Assembly: GCF_004022485.1 (NCBI RefSeq)
Contig: NZ_CP034951.1
Span: 1-64,000, forward strand
Direction of reading: 5' to 3'
DNA: 64,000 nt
Source of the DNA: Aequorivita sp. H23M31
GTDB lineage: Bacteria; Bacteroidota; Bacteroidia; Flavobacteriales; Flavobacteriaceae
Shown: in pieces, positions 41,669 through 51,090 of the stretch
How the letters are laid out: every line of letters begins with the position of its first letter
How positions within the stretch are numbered: position 1 is the first letter of the stretch
Notes under the pieces: model-generated
What the model saw: the letters and a program-made list of their open reading frames with translations, nothing else
Told to the model about the DNA's origin: nothing
Databases searched by the model: none
Position numbers and translations under genes: made by a program

Positions 41669-41719
41669 CATTCCATAAAACAAGCTGTCCCAGTATGGGC
41701 AGATCTCAAAACAGTTACT

Positions 41720-42910
41720 ATGAATTTACACGAATATCAAGGAAAGGAAATATTGAGCAGTTTTGGCGTCGAGGTTCAACGCGGAATCGTAGCTACTACA
41801 CCACAAGAAGCCGTAGATGCAGCAAAAAAGCTTACGGAAGAAACCGGAACTGGCTGGCACGTTATAAAAGCCCAAGTTCACGCGGGGGGCCGTGGAAAAG
41901 GAGGTGGAGTAAAACTTGCCAAAAATATGCAGGAAGTTGAGGATATTGCCGGTAAAATAATTGGTATGAACTTGGTAACTCCGCAAACCTCAGCAGAGGG
42001 GAAAAAGGTACATCAGGTTTTGGTTGCGGAAGATGTTTACTATCCAGGCGATAGTGAGCCTGAAGAATATTATATGAGCGTATTGTTAAACCGTTCAAAT
42101 GGTCGCAATATGATTATGTATTCAACCGAAGGTGGAATGGATATTGAAACCGTTGCGGAAGAAACTCCACATTTGATTTTTACTGAGGAAATTGATCCAG
42201 CTGTTGGTCTTCTTGGATTTCAGGCGCGTAGAATTGCCTTTAATTTGGGCTTGAGCGGAAAGGCTTTTAAAGAGATGACAAAATTTGTTTCGGCACTTTA
42301 TAAAGCTTACAGCGAATCTGATTCTTCCTTATTTGAGATTAATCCTGTATTAAAAACAAGTGACGACAAAATAATTGCCGTAGATGCTAAGGTAAGTATT
42401 GATGATAACGCCTTGTTCCGTCATAAGAAGTATATGGAAATGCGGGATAAGCGCGAGGAAAATCCTGTAGAAGTGGAAGCGATGGAGAAAGGATTAAACT
42501 ATGTGGACCTTGACGGAAACGTAGGTTGTATGGTGAATGGTGCGGGACTTGCAATGGCTACCATGGACTTAATAAAGCAAGCGGGTGGAGAACCGGCAAA
42601 CTTCTTAGATGTGGGAGGAACTGCAGATGCCGAAAGAGTAGAAGCTGCCTTTCATCTTATTTTAAAAGATCCAAACGTGAAAGCGATCCTGATAAATATT
42701 TTTGGAGGAATTGTTCGGTGCGATCGTGTTGCTCAGGGAATCGTTGATGCCTACAAAAATATGGGAACTATCGATGTGCCAATCATTGTCCGATTGCAAG
42801 GTACCAATGCCGATATTGCCAAGAAACTTTTAGATAATAGCGGATTGGATGTGCAAAGTGCTATTGAATTCCAGGAAGCAGCGGATAAGGTAAAAGAAGT
42901 GCTTTCATAA
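41720..42910 (+). CDS. sucC: Succinyl-CoA synthetase beta subunit (ADP-forming)
   Basis: 396 residues from MNLHEYQGKEIL, the standard N-terminus; a TTG 63 bp earlier lies before the promoter-proximal leader and is rejected. ATP-grasp domain with HAGGRGKGGGVKL and a C-terminal ligase domain with INIFGGIVRCDRVA. TCA-cycle enzyme that makes ATP from succinyl-CoA together with SucD. No sucD follows; a terminator comes instead, so the alpha subunit is encoded elsewhere. Confidence 0.97.
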   Translation: MNLHEYQGKEILSSFGVEVQRGIVATTPQEAVDAAKKLTEETGTGWHVIKAQVHAGGRGKGGGVKLAKNMQEVEDIAGKIIGMNLVTPQTSAEGKKVHQVLVAEDVYYPGDSEPEEYYMSVLLNRSNGRNMIMYSTEGGMDIETVAEETPHLIFTEEIDPAVGLLGFQARRIAFNLGLSGKAFKEMTKFVSALYKAYSESDSSLFEINPVLKTSDDKIIAVDAKVSIDDNALFRHKKYMEMRDKREENPVEVEAMEKGLNYVDLDGNVGCMVNGAGLAMATMDLIKQAGGEPANFLDVGGTADAERVEAAFHLILKDPNVKAILINIFGGIVRCDRVAQGIVDAYKNMGTIDVPIIVRLQGTNADIAKKLLDNSGLDVQSAIEFQEAADKVKEVLS

Positions 42911-42930
42911 CAGACTATAATATTACATAA

Positions 42931-42961
42931 AAGCCCTTCGCCTCTGCAAGGGCTTTTTTTT
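42931..42961 (+). terminator. Terminator of sucC
   Basis: AAGCCCTT (42931-42938) and AAGGGCTT (42948-42955) form an 8-bp stem followed by T8. Confidence 0.92.
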
Positions 42962-42972
42962 GAACGTGTTTT

Positions 42973-43368
42973 ATGGAGAAGAATCCAAAATCATTATTGA
43001 GTGATTTAATAATAATGATTAAGGCTGATGGAGTGATAAGGCCCTCAGAAATTGAGCTAATACAAAAATTGGCTAATCGTTTGGGTATTTCCAATGAGGA
43101 AATTGCCGAACTATTCACTAATCCCCAACCTAGTCAAGCTTTGTACAGCGAAGTAGATAGGATCACACATTTTTATAGATTGGCCCTGATGATGCAAGTA
43201 GATAAGGAATCGCATAAATCTGAGGTGACGGCTTTAAAAAATTTTGGTCTTAAAATGGGAATTCGCCCAATTGTCGCAGATCAGATTATAAAGAAAATGG
43301 AGCAGTATAATGGCGGGGTTGTTCCACCGGAAGAATTACTGAGGATTTTCAAGATTTACTACAATTAA
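42973..43368 (+). CDS. TerB-like small helical protein
   Basis: 131 residues, all-helical, without signal or membrane segment. The first half (LLSDLIIMIKADGVIRPSEIEL then IQKLANRLGISNEEI) follows the acidic TerB-like pattern with a conserved aspartate after a hydrophobic helix. Homologues are often labelled tellurite resistance proteins, but no ter operon is present, so a resistance role is not supported. Starts 12 bp after the sucC terminator and overlaps the 3' end of the convergent DUF2254 gene by 4 bp. Confidence 0.6.
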   Translation: MEKNPKSLLSDLIIMIKADGVIRPSEIELIQKLANRLGISNEEIAELFTNPQPSQALYSEVDRITHFYRLALMMQVDKESHKSEVTALKNFGLKMGIRPIVADQIIKKMEQYNGGVVPPEELLRIFKIYYN

Positions 43369-44639
43369 TTATATCCTATGCCTTTAATGGCGCTTATATC
43401 GCGCTCTGATTCCAGACTCTCTCTGGCTTGTTTCATCATAGTATCTATTTCCTCTTCTATATCAAACTGATAACTTTCCTCCATAGTAGGTTGAACTTTT
43501 AGGTAATTGAGCATCCACAATATTTTTTGAACCATAATAGGATCGTGTTTACAATAGGTGCGCAATGAGGCCATAACATTGTAGATCAATTCTCTGAAAG
43601 TTATAGTCGCAATCCGCATTTCGAAATTATCGTTACTCGTGTAAGTTACATGGTCACGTTTTTGCATTCGACAAGAAAACAGTTCTGTTAGATAATCAAT
43701 AGCATTGATGGCCGTTCCTGGGTCGTTGATTCCTGGTGACATAGCTTTTACCGCTATCTCGGTAATCTGTTTAAAAGCAAGTAGATAATTATCCTTTACC
43801 AGCTCTCCGCGGGCAAAGCTAATATTTGCCACAACCTGATCAACCGCCTTCTTATCAAGTTTCTTTTCCGATTTTAAGAAGATAGCATTCGAGGGTGCAT
43901 ATAAACCTTTGGGAATGGTTATATAAATTCGAGTGGCATGTTTGTCGCAAATGTCCAATATATTATCGACTGAAATATTTTGAAAATATCCGCCTCGTTC
44001 CAGTTTATATGAATGCCAGGTATTCGTATTGGGAAAAGCTTGCACTGTTTCTTTTTCTGTTCGAATAAGGAGCTCCAGACGATTTTTAGCTTCTATAAAA
44101 ATTTTATCCAGAATATTGTTAATCTGTATACTTTGGGAGATATTATGAATAAAGTAAATGAACGAAACCAAACAGGATATAGTGAAGAGAATCCCCATAA
44201 GCACCGAAACACCCGGGATTGCATATTTTTCATCACTGGGTTCAATAGAGAAAAGGGTAAATATAATATAGATAATTGAGGCCATAAATAGCCCCAAAAT
44301 TAATTGGTGTCTTTTATCGCTTATTAATCCCGGTAGTAAACGAGGCGAATAGTTATTTGAAGCTTGGCTAAGAAGAAGCATTACCATTGAAAAGCTAAAT
44401 ACCATTAACGAAATCAAACCACCCAAACATGCACTTAGAATGGTAAGGGCGGTATCTCCATTTTCCACCATTAACCTAGGCAGTACATCCATAACCTTTC
44501 TTGACATTCCTTGTTCCTCCAAATACATCATCAAAAGGGCAAAGAGAAAACCAGAAATTGCCATTAATGAGGGATAAAATGCAATTTTACTTTCTACGGT
44601 ATTGAAAAAGTCGAAAATTCTGATAAAAAAACGTTTCAT
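43365..44639 (-). CDS. DUF2254 membrane protein
   Basis: 424 residues from the ATG at 44639 (a TTG at 44657 is also in frame). Four hydrophobic helices in the first 165 residues (near 23-42, 63-92, 105-130, 135-160), then a cytoplasmic domain with SPGINDPGTAINAIDYLTEL, the conserved signature of DUF2254. Function unknown. Confidence 0.85.
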   Translation of the reverse strand: MKRFFIRIFDFFNTVESKIAFYPSLMAISGFLFALLMMYLEEQGMSRKVMDVLPRLMVENGDTALTILSACLGGLISLMVFSFSMVMLLLSQASNNYSPRLLPGLISDKRHQLILGLFMASIIYIIFTLFSIEPSDEKYAIPGVSVLMGILFTISCLVSFIYFIHNISQSIQINNILDKIFIEAKNRLELLIRTEKETVQAFPNTNTWHSYKLERGGYFQNISVDNILDICDKHATRIYITIPKGLYAPSNAIFLKSEKKLDKKAVDQVVANISFARGELVKDNYLLAFKQITEIAVKAMSPGINDPGTAINAIDYLTELFSCRMQKRDHVTYTSNDNFEMRIATITFRELIYNVMASLRTYCKHDPIMVQKILWMLNYLKVQPTMEESYQFDIEEEIDTMMKQARESLESERDISAIKGIGYN

Positions 44640-44834
44640 AAGCGGGTGTTGTGGCAATGAAAGTTAGTTAATGAAAAAGGATATTTGACCTAAAATTGAT
44701 CATATTAATTGTATTGAAGACAAAATGACACCATAATTTGTTATAATCGGTCAGATAGACATTAAATTTTGATTGGAACTGATATTGACTATTAATAGTT
44801 TAAAAATAATAATAACATCAAACAATATATAAGC

Positions 44835-45266
44835 ATGAAGACAGTTAGTAAGAATAGTATATGGTTACCAGCTCTTTTTGAGGATTTGTTTTTGGATAAT
44901 AAGTTAGATGTTCTTAATAATTATGAAACATTTAGCATTCCAGCAATAAATATTATTGAAAATTTGACGAAATTTGGGCTGGAAATCGCCGCTCCAGGAT
45001 TGCAAAAGGAAAATTTCCACATTGAAATCGAGGAGAATACCTTAAAAATTTCCTACAATAAGGAAATTGAAGATAAGGAAACGGAAAGAAATTCCAAGTT
45101 TATAAAAAGAGAATTTAATTACGAAAACTTTGAACGTTCCTTCAAATTGCCTGAAAATATTGAGTTAGATAAAATTCACGCAAGTTATGAGAACGGGATA
45201 CTTAAGATATCTCTTCCCAAAATGGAAGAAAAAAAAGTATTGAAGAAAATGGTTGAGATTTCATAA
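44835..45266 (+). CDS. Small heat-shock protein (Hsp20 / alpha-crystallin)
   Basis: 143 residues. N-terminal variable arm, alpha-crystallin domain (about 35-135) starting PAINIIENLTKFGLEIAAPG and ending with the A-x-x-x-x-G-x-L type motif (SYENGILKISLPK). ATP-independent chaperone that binds unfolded protein. It has its own terminator; no promoter of the usual type was recognised, so it may use a stress sigma factor. Confidence 0.93.
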   Translation: MKTVSKNSIWLPALFEDLFLDNKLDVLNNYETFSIPAINIIENLTKFGLEIAAPGLQKENFHIEIEENTLKISYNKEIEDKETERNSKFIKREFNYENFERSFKLPENIELDKIHASYENGILKISLPKMEEKKVLKKMVEIS

Positions 45267-45299
45267 TTGAAATTTAATTTGGTTAGTTAGTTGAAAATG

Positions 45300-45332
45300 A
45301 CCGCGTGCTACTCAATCGGTGCGCGGTTTTTT
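45300..45332 (+). terminator. Terminator of hsp20
   Basis: ACCGCG (45300-45305) and CGCGGT (45322-45327) close a 16-nt loop, followed by TTTTTT. Confidence 0.75.
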
Positions 45333-45343
45333 CATGAACTTGT

Positions 45344-46156
45344 TTAATCTCTCCTTCTTCTTTTTCCACCTGTACTCTTGTCCACTTGATTTTTTTCAAC
45401 TTCAGTTTTACCAGCAACCTTATTAAAGAGTTTTGGTAACCCATCGCTATCTTTTACCGAATCCTTAAGTGTTTCCAACTCCTTTTTTGTAAGATCCCGC
45501 CATTCTCCTACCGGAAGATTGCCCAAAACCAGATTCATAATCCGAAGACGTTGTAAGGCTACCACTTCATAACCTAGATATTCACACATTCGCCTTATTT
45601 GTCTATTTAGTCCCTGCACTAAAATTATCCGAAATTCGAATCGGCTTATGCGCTCAACTTCGCATCTTTTAGTTACCGTGTCCAAAATTGGAATGCCGGA
45701 CCCCATTCGCTTTATAAAATCATTTGTTACCGGACGATCAACTTTAACAATATATTCTTTTTCGTGTTTGTTTCCTGCACGGAGAATTTTATTTACAATG
45801 TCTCCATCATTCGTTAAGAGCAAAAGACCTTCACTGGGTTTATCGAGCCTTCCTACGGGAAAGATACGTTCCGGATGCTTTACAAAATCCACTACATTAT
45901 CGTCAAAACGGGTATCTGTAGTACAGGTGATGCCCACAGGTTTGTTGAGCATTATATAGACTAGAATATCATTTTCTACTAGCAATTTTCCATCAACACG
46001 AACCTCATCATTAGGCATAACTCGATCGCCAAGTCCAGCCTTGTTGCCATTAATGGTAACACGACCTTTTTCTATTAATGTATCTGCTTCCCTTCGAGAA
46101 CAAAAACCTGTCGCGCTTATGGCTTTGTTCAGTCGGGTAGATTCGGGATGGTTCAT
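45344..46156 (-). CDS. rluF: 23S rRNA pseudouridine synthase RluF
   Basis: 270 residues. N-terminal S4 RNA-binding domain (about 8-65: [18 protein letters not shown]), then a RsuA/RluB-type catalytic domain with D105 in [16 protein letters not shown], and the R-R-M motif [16 protein letters not shown]. The LNKAISATG start and overall pattern fit RluF, which modifies U2604 (and a tRNA-Tyr site in E. coli). A basic tail (GGKRRRRD) follows. Confidence 0.88.
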   Translation of the reverse strand: MNHPESTRLNKAISATGFCSRREADTLIEKGRVTINGNKAGLGDRVMPNDEVRVDGKLLVENDILVYIMLNKPVGITCTTDTRFDDNVVDFVKHPERIFPVGRLDKPSEGLLLLTNDGDIVNKILRAGNKHEKEYIVKVDRPVTNDFIKRMGSGIPILDTVTKRCEVERISRFEFRIILVQGLNRQIRRMCEYLGYEVVALQRLRIMNLVLGNLPVGEWRDLTKKELETLKDSVKDSDGLPKLFNKVAGKTEVEKNQVDKSTGGKRRRRD

Positions 46157-46169
46157 AATTACGTTTTTG

Positions 46170-46177
46170 CAAAGATA
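46170..46177 (-). promoter_or_regulatory. -7 box of rluF
   Basis: TATCTTTG on the minus strand, full match to TAnnTTTG, 14 bp upstream of the rluF ATG, implying a very short leader. Confidence 0.6.
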
Positions 46178-46270
46178 CGGCTATGGCTTCCAATTGAAAA
46201 AAGTTAAAATTCAATTAAACAATACTTATATGCTTTTTAATTGATGTAGATTCAGCCTAAAAATTGACAG

Positions 46271-47803
46271 ATGGCAATACTTGGTTCAATTATTAAAACC
46301 GCGATAGACCTTCGCGGGGCATTAGTTTCGGAAGACTCTCCTATAGAATCCCAAAAGGAAGTTTTGATCCATTTGCTCGAAAAAGCTAAGGACACGGCAT
46401 TTGGAAAATACTATGGTTTTTCCAAAATCCTCGAATCTGAAGAAGTACAAAAGACTTTTGCGGAAAAAGTCCCCTATTTCGATTACCACCAGATGGAAAC
46501 GGAATGGTGGAACAAAACGCAGGAAGGACTAGAGGATATTAGCTGGCCGGGAAAGCCAACATATTTTGCCAGAAGCAGCGGCACAACGGGGAAAAAATCC
46601 AAACGGATTCCAGTTACGGACGAAATGGTGGAAGCAATCCGCAGTGCCGGGATAAAACAAGTGGGCGCTTTGGCAAACTTTGATGTTCCCTCAGATTTTT
46701 ATGAAAAGGAAATAATGATGTTGGGAAGTAGTACGAATCTGGAAGATAAGGATCAATTCTTGGAAGGCGAAATAAGTGGGATCAGTGCGAGCAACATTCC
46801 ATTTTGGTTTAGGGGCTTTTATAAGCCGGGTGAGGAAATTGCATTAATGGAAGATTGGGATGAAAAAGTTGAGACCATTGCAAAGAGAGCAAGAGAGTGG
46901 GACATAGGAGCATTGAGTGGAATTCCATCGTGGATGGAATTAATGCTGAAAAAAGTTATTGAATATCATGAAGTAGAGACCATTCATGATGTATGGCCAA
47001 ATCTTCAAGCCTACACCACCGGAGGAGTGGCTTTTCAACCTTATGAGAAAAGTTTTAACCAGTTATTAGCGGATCCTATCATTATCATAGATACCTATCT
47101 TGCTTCTGAAGGTTTTATGGCATTTCAAAACCGTCCCGAAACTACCTCAATGAAATTGGTAACCGATAACGGAATATATTTTGAGTTTGTTCCGTTTAAA
47201 CCCGAATACATTAATGATGATGGTTCACTTTCGCAGGATGCACCCTCGTTAACATTGGCAGAGGTGGAGCTGGATACAGATTATGTTTTGATAATAAGTA
47301 CAGTTTCTGGTGCATGGCGCTATTTGATTGGTGATACAATTGCTTTTACGGATATTGAAAAGGCTGAAATAAAAATCACGGGTCGGACCAAATTCTTTTT
47401 AAATGTAGTGGGTTCCCAACTTTCCGTAAATAAGATGGAAGTTGCCCTACGGGAAATGGAAGAAAAATTTGATTTAAAAATTCCTGAATTTACTCTTGCA
47501 GCGGTCAAAATTGATGGAGAGTTTTATCACCACTGGTATCTGGGAACTGAGACGACAGTTAATAATGAGGAATTAGCTGACGCCTTAGATGAAGCTTTAA
47601 AAGATGCCAATAAAAATTATTCAGTGGCGCGGTCGAAAGCCTTAAAGGGAGTAATTGTCAGTATAGTTTCTCCGAATGTTTTCCACGAATGGAATGCGAA
47701 GAATAAAAAGAAAGGAGGCCAGGTAAAAATGGAAAAAGTGATGAATGAAGAAAAATTTAAAGAATTTGAAGCCTTTGTCAAGGAGGAAAATTCCCTTGAT
47801 TAA
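46271..47803 (+). CDS. GH3 family acyl-adenylate/amide-forming enzyme
   Basis: 510 residues. Three ATP-binding motifs of the GH3 branch of ANL enzymes are visible: SSGTTGKKSKRIPVT (102-116), YLASEGF (about 276-282) and YLIGDTIAFTD (about 351-361). In plants GH3 proteins link jasmonate, auxin or other acids to amino acids through an acyl-adenylate. Bacterial substrates are largely unknown. The gene stands alone; its stop region overlaps a convergent gene by 4 bp. Confidence 0.88.
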   Translation: MAILGSIIKTAIDLRGALVSEDSPIESQKEVLIHLLEKAKDTAFGKYYGFSKILESEEVQKTFAEKVPYFDYHQMETEWWNKTQEGLEDISWPGKPTYFARSSGTTGKKSKRIPVTDEMVEAIRSAGIKQVGALANFDVPSDFYEKEIMMLGSSTNLEDKDQFLEGEISGISASNIPFWFRGFYKPGEEIALMEDWDEKVETIAKRAREWDIGALSGIPSWMELMLKKVIEYHEVETIHDVWPNLQAYTTGGVAFQPYEKSFNQLLADPIIIIDTYLASEGFMAFQNRPETTSMKLVTDNGIYFEFVPFKPEYINDDGSLSQDAPSLTLAEVELDTDYVLIISTVSGAWRYLIGDTIAFTDIEKAEIKITGRTKFFLNVVGSQLSVNKMEVALREMEEKFDLKIPEFTLAAVKIDGEFYHHWYLGTETTVNNEELADALDEALKDANKNYSVARSKALKGVIVSIVSPNVFHEWNAKNKKKGGQVKMEKVMNEEKFKEFEAFVKEENSLD

Positions 47804-48450
47804 TCTTCCATTTCAACTATTTCCGGATCCTCCTCAACTTTATTTTCATTAATGAGTTCCATTACTTCTTCTGGAGAAATATAAAGCCGTCTAATACGTC
47901 TTTTATATTTTTCAGAAAGATTGGCATTGTCCAAAATAAAATTCTTGGTTTTTAAGATATAAGCTCCCATTCCATGCGAAATGGCATAAGTGTCGGCAGT
48001 TCTTTCAACTTTTTTAATGCTCGAGGGCAATAATAGATATTTTATACCTAAAATAATCAAACCCACATTTGTACGATCGTGATAATCCAGAACATGCCCC
48101 AGTTCGTGTCCAATCCATCCTATTTTCACATCTGAGGGAATATCATCCATGGTAAAGTTTTCTCCTTCAATCTGGATTTTTCTACTTATCAAAATCAAAT
48201 ATTCCCTATCCTGTTTTGGTTTAAAGAAACTCGCAAACCTTGGTTGGGCCTGCATGGTTGACTTCTTTATATTATCCTTAAACTTAAACTCGATCGAAGT
48301 TTCCGCAAGTTCTGGAAAAAAAGAAAGAGCTTGAAGTGCTTCTTCTTTAATGTTCTCCGGAATTATTTTATTGTCCAAATTGATATTTTGAGTTGAAACC
48401 ATATATGGCATAAAATACAAAATTGGAAATATGAGATACGTTAAGGACAT
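47800..48450 (-). CDS. Putative exported zinc metallopeptidase (HExxH)
   Basis: 216 residues. Hydrophobic N-terminus (about 1-19) that could be a signal peptide or anchor. HELGH at 115-119 (GWIGHELGHVLDY) is a zinc-binding HExxH motif, and ERTADTYAISHGMG (149-162) could provide the third ligand, in the manner of gluzincin-like peptidases. Family not recognised beyond this. The C-terminus is acidic. Convergent 4-bp overlap with the GH3 gene; upstream lies uvrB on the same strand. Confidence 0.6.
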   Translation of the reverse strand: MSLTYLIFPILYFMPYMVSTQNINLDNKIIPENIKEEALQALSFFPELAETSIEFKFKDNIKKSTMQAQPRFASFFKPKQDREYLILISRKIQIEGENFTMDDIPSDVKIGWIGHELGHVLDYHDRTNVGLIILGIKYLLLPSSIKKVERTADTYAISHGMGAYILKTKNFILDNANLSEKYKRRIRRLYISPEEVMELINENKVEEDPEIVEMED

Positions 48451-48463
48451 TGTAAAGTTTAAT

Positions 48464-48488
48464 AATTCAGAATTTAGAATTCCGAATT
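48464..48488. repeat. AT-rich palindrome overlapping the uvrB 3' end
   Basis: AATTCAGAATT, TAG, AATTCCGAATT: one copy of the dispersed AT-rich family. The copy overlaps the last codons and stop of uvrB (minus strand), giving the terminal NSEF residues. Confidence 0.75.
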
Positions 48489-50477
48489 TTCCAGTTGTTT
48501 CTGAAAAGTTTGAATCTTATCTCTAAGCTTGGCAGCCATCATAAAATCTAAATCCTTTGCGGCCTTTTCCATTGCTTTTCGGGTATCGCGGATTTTCTTT
48601 TCAATTTGCGGTTTTGTCAAATACGCTACTTCTGATTCCGCAGCTAAAGTTTCCGCTTGCTCAAATGAATACGCTTCTTGCTTGGATCTTGTTAAGGAGT
48701 TTTGGAAGGACTTTTTAATGGCAGTAGGTGTAATGCCGTGTTCTTGGTTATAGGCAATCTGCTTTTCTCGACGGTACTCCGTGCCATCAATTGTGGCCTG
48801 CATGCTGTGGGTGATTTTATCTGCATACATAATTGCTTTTCCGTTTAAATTTCTAGCAGCTCTACCCACGGTTTGTGTAAGAGAACGATTGCTTCTTAAG
48901 AAACCTTCTTTATCCGCATCCAGGATTGCAACTAAGGAGACCTCCGGTAAATCTAGCCCTTCACGCAAAAGGTTTACTCCAACGAGAACATCAAAAAGAC
49001 CTAATCGCAGATCCTGCATTATTTCTACTCTTTCCAGCGTATCAACATCACTATGGATATATCGGCAACGGATTTGTACCCTGCTCATATATTTAGTCAG
49101 TTCTTCCGCCATTCTTTTTGTCAAAGTGGTCACCAAAACACGTTCGTCTTTTTCTACGCGCAACTGGATTTCCTCCAACAAATCATCAATTTGATTCAAG
49201 CTTGGTCGTATTTCTATCACAGGATCAAGTAAGCCGGTAGGACGGATAATTTGTTCCACATATACGCCGCCACTTTTTTCCAGTTCGTAATCAGCTGGAG
49301 TCGCACTCACGTAAATCACTTGATTTTGTAGAGCTTCAAATTCCTCCGCCTTTAATGGTCGGTTATCCATTGCTGCTGGCAAACGGAAGCCATATTCCAC
49401 CAGATTTTCCTTTCTTGAGCGGTCGCCGCCGTACATTGCACCAACTTGGGGTATGGTGACGTGACTTTCGTCAACCACCATTAAATAATCTTTTGGAAAA
49501 TAATCCAACAAACAGAACGGTCGGGTCCCGGGCAAACGTCTATCTAAATAACGGGAGTAGTTTTCTATTCCGCTGCAATAGCCAAGTTCACGGATCATTT
49601 CTAGATCAAAATTGGTTCGTTCGTCCAATCGTTTTGCTTCAAGATTTTTTCCTATCTCATTAAAATAGGCTACCTGCGCCACCAAATCGTCCTGTATTTC
49701 ACGAATTGCGTTCTGAAGTACATCTGGAGAGGTCACAAACATATTAGCCGGATAAATATTCAAACGGTCATAGGTGCCCTTAATATTATTGTTCAGCGGA
49801 TCAAATACTTCGATTTCCTCAATTTCATCCCCAAAAAAATGAATCCTAAAAGCATCATCGGCGTATCCCGGATAAATGTCAACTGTATCTCCTTTAATCC
49901 GAAAACGGCCGTGGTTAAATTCTGCTTCCGTTCGGGAATAAAGACTTTGAACCAACATGTGAAGTAGTTTGGTCCTTGAAATAATTTGATCCTTTTTTAA
50001 ACTGATAACGTTTTTCTGAAATTCTATAGGGTTACCAATACCATAAATGCACGAAACTGAAGATACAACCAGTACATCCCGCCGACCGGAAAGTAGTGAA
50101 GATGTTGTACTCAGACGCATTTTTTCGATCTCTTCATTTATCGAAAGATCTTTTTCAATATAAGTGCCGCTACTGGGAATAAAAGCTTCGGGTTGGTAAT
50201 AATCGTAATAAGAAACAAAGTATTCCACCGCACTCTCTGGAAAAAGGTTTTTAAACTCCGTATAAAGCTGCGCGGCCAAGGTTTTATTATGTGCCAATAC
50301 CAAAGTTGGTTTTTGCACACGTTCCACTACATTGGCTACGGTAAAGGTTTTTCCCGAACCTGTAACTCCTAATAAAGTTTGATATTTTTCTCCCGAATCT
50401 AGTCCGGCGATCAAAGCTTTTATAGCCTGGGGCTGGTCTCCTGTGGGCTGGAATTCAGAGGCTATTTTGAATTTCAT
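48474..50477 (-). CDS. uvrB: Excinuclease ABC subunit B
   Basis: 667 residues. Walker A GVTGSGKT (37-44), beta-hairpin region YYDYYQPEAFIPSSGTYIEKD (about 89-109, shortened), DESH box (VVDESHVTIPQ), helicase motifs with VGRAARN, and a C-terminal UVR domain (IEKKIRDTRKAMEKAAKDLDF) that contacts UvrC. Damage-verification subunit of nucleotide excision repair. The final residues come from an AT-rich repeat. It has its own promoter. Confidence 0.98.
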   Translation of the reverse strand: MKFKIASEFQPTGDQPQAIKALIAGLDSGEKYQTLLGVTGSGKTFTVANVVERVQKPTLVLAHNKTLAAQLYTEFKNLFPESAVEYFVSYYDYYQPEAFIPSSGTYIEKDLSINEEIEKMRLSTTSSLLSGRRDVLVVSSVSCIYGIGNPIEFQKNVISLKKDQIISRTKLLHMLVQSLYSRTEAEFNHGRFRIKGDTVDIYPGYADDAFRIHFFGDEIEEIEVFDPLNNNIKGTYDRLNIYPANMFVTSPDVLQNAIREIQDDLVAQVAYFNEIGKNLEAKRLDERTNFDLEMIRELGYCSGIENYSRYLDRRLPGTRPFCLLDYFPKDYLMVVDESHVTIPQVGAMYGGDRSRKENLVEYGFRLPAAMDNRPLKAEEFEALQNQVIYVSATPADYELEKSGGVYVEQIIRPTGLLDPVIEIRPSLNQIDDLLEEIQLRVEKDERVLVTTLTKRMAEELTKYMSRVQIRCRYIHSDVDTLERVEIMQDLRLGLFDVLVGVNLLREGLDLPEVSLVAILDADKEGFLRSNRSLTQTVGRAARNLNGKAIMYADKITHSMQATIDGTEYRREKQIAYNQEHGITPTAIKKSFQNSLTRSKQEAYSFEQAETLAAESEVAYLTKPQIEKKIRDTRKAMEKAAKDLDFMMAAKLRDKIQTFQKQLENSEF

Positions 50478-50497
50478 ATTTTCTTTTCAAGGCGGTG

Positions 50498-50505
50498 CAA
50501 AAATA
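50498..50505 (-). promoter_or_regulatory. -7 box of uvrB
   Basis: TATTTTTG on the minus strand, full match to TAnnTTTG, 21 bp upstream of the uvrB ATG. No obvious SOS box was recognised nearby. Confidence 0.7.
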
Positions 50506-50589
50506 CGGAAAAAATGTGGAAAGAGGTTTGTAATGGAAGGAGCTAATAGACTTTTTAGAAACGGAATATTCAAAGGATGGCGTATTATT

Positions 50590-50961
50590 TCAACGCAAGT
50601 ACTGAAGTAGAATAATTATAATTCCCAACAAAATTTCAAGAGTCATTATAAAATCAAAATATTTTCCCGCAGGACCGACTTTAATTCTTGAATACCACCT
50701 ACCCAAGCCGGAAAATGCAACAACAATTCCTAAAAAATAAATTATATCACCGGTTTTGTGGAAATTAAAAACCACCCAAGCCAACAGAAATCCCATTCCA
50801 AAATAAATCCCACTTAAAAATCTAAAAAGATCATCCATAACCCTTTGAATGGGGATATCTTTTGGTAAAAAGTAATGAGCGCCTTTTAGCAACAGGTTTA
50901 AACCTCCCAATAAGCATATTAGGGCGACAACGGCTAATAAGATTTGTAAGGTCAAATCCAT
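50590..50961 (-). CDS. DUF4345 family membrane protein
   Basis: 123 residues from the ATG at 50961; the frame extends 30 bp further to a rare start that is not needed. Four membrane helices (about 5-22, 42-60, 70-86, 102-120). The pattern DLFRFLSGIYFGMGFLLAW and WYSRIKVG is that of DUF4345 proteins. Function unknown. Confidence 0.75.
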   Translation of the reverse strand: MDLTLQILLAVVALICLLGGLNLLLKGAHYFLPKDIPIQRVMDDLFRFLSGIYFGMGFLLAWVVFNFHKTGDIIYFLGIVVAFSGLGRWYSRIKVGPAGKYFDFIMTLEILLGIIIILLQYLR

Positions 50962-51090
50962 AATTTTATCCCTTAAGTTAATAAAGATCAATAAAATTAT
51001 AACACTTATTCTAAAAACAGAAACTGTAGTGTGTTAATAACCAAATAATTCTGAGGTATTCTAGGATTCTAAAATAGCAAGAAGTTAGGT

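Noticed and set aside
41657..41719. TTG start adding 21 residues to SucC
   Set aside because: It lies upstream of and within the -7 box; MNLHEYQGKEIL is the family N-terminus.
42973..43368. Tellurite resistance determinant
   Set aside because: Only a TerB-like fold is suggested; no other ter gene is present.
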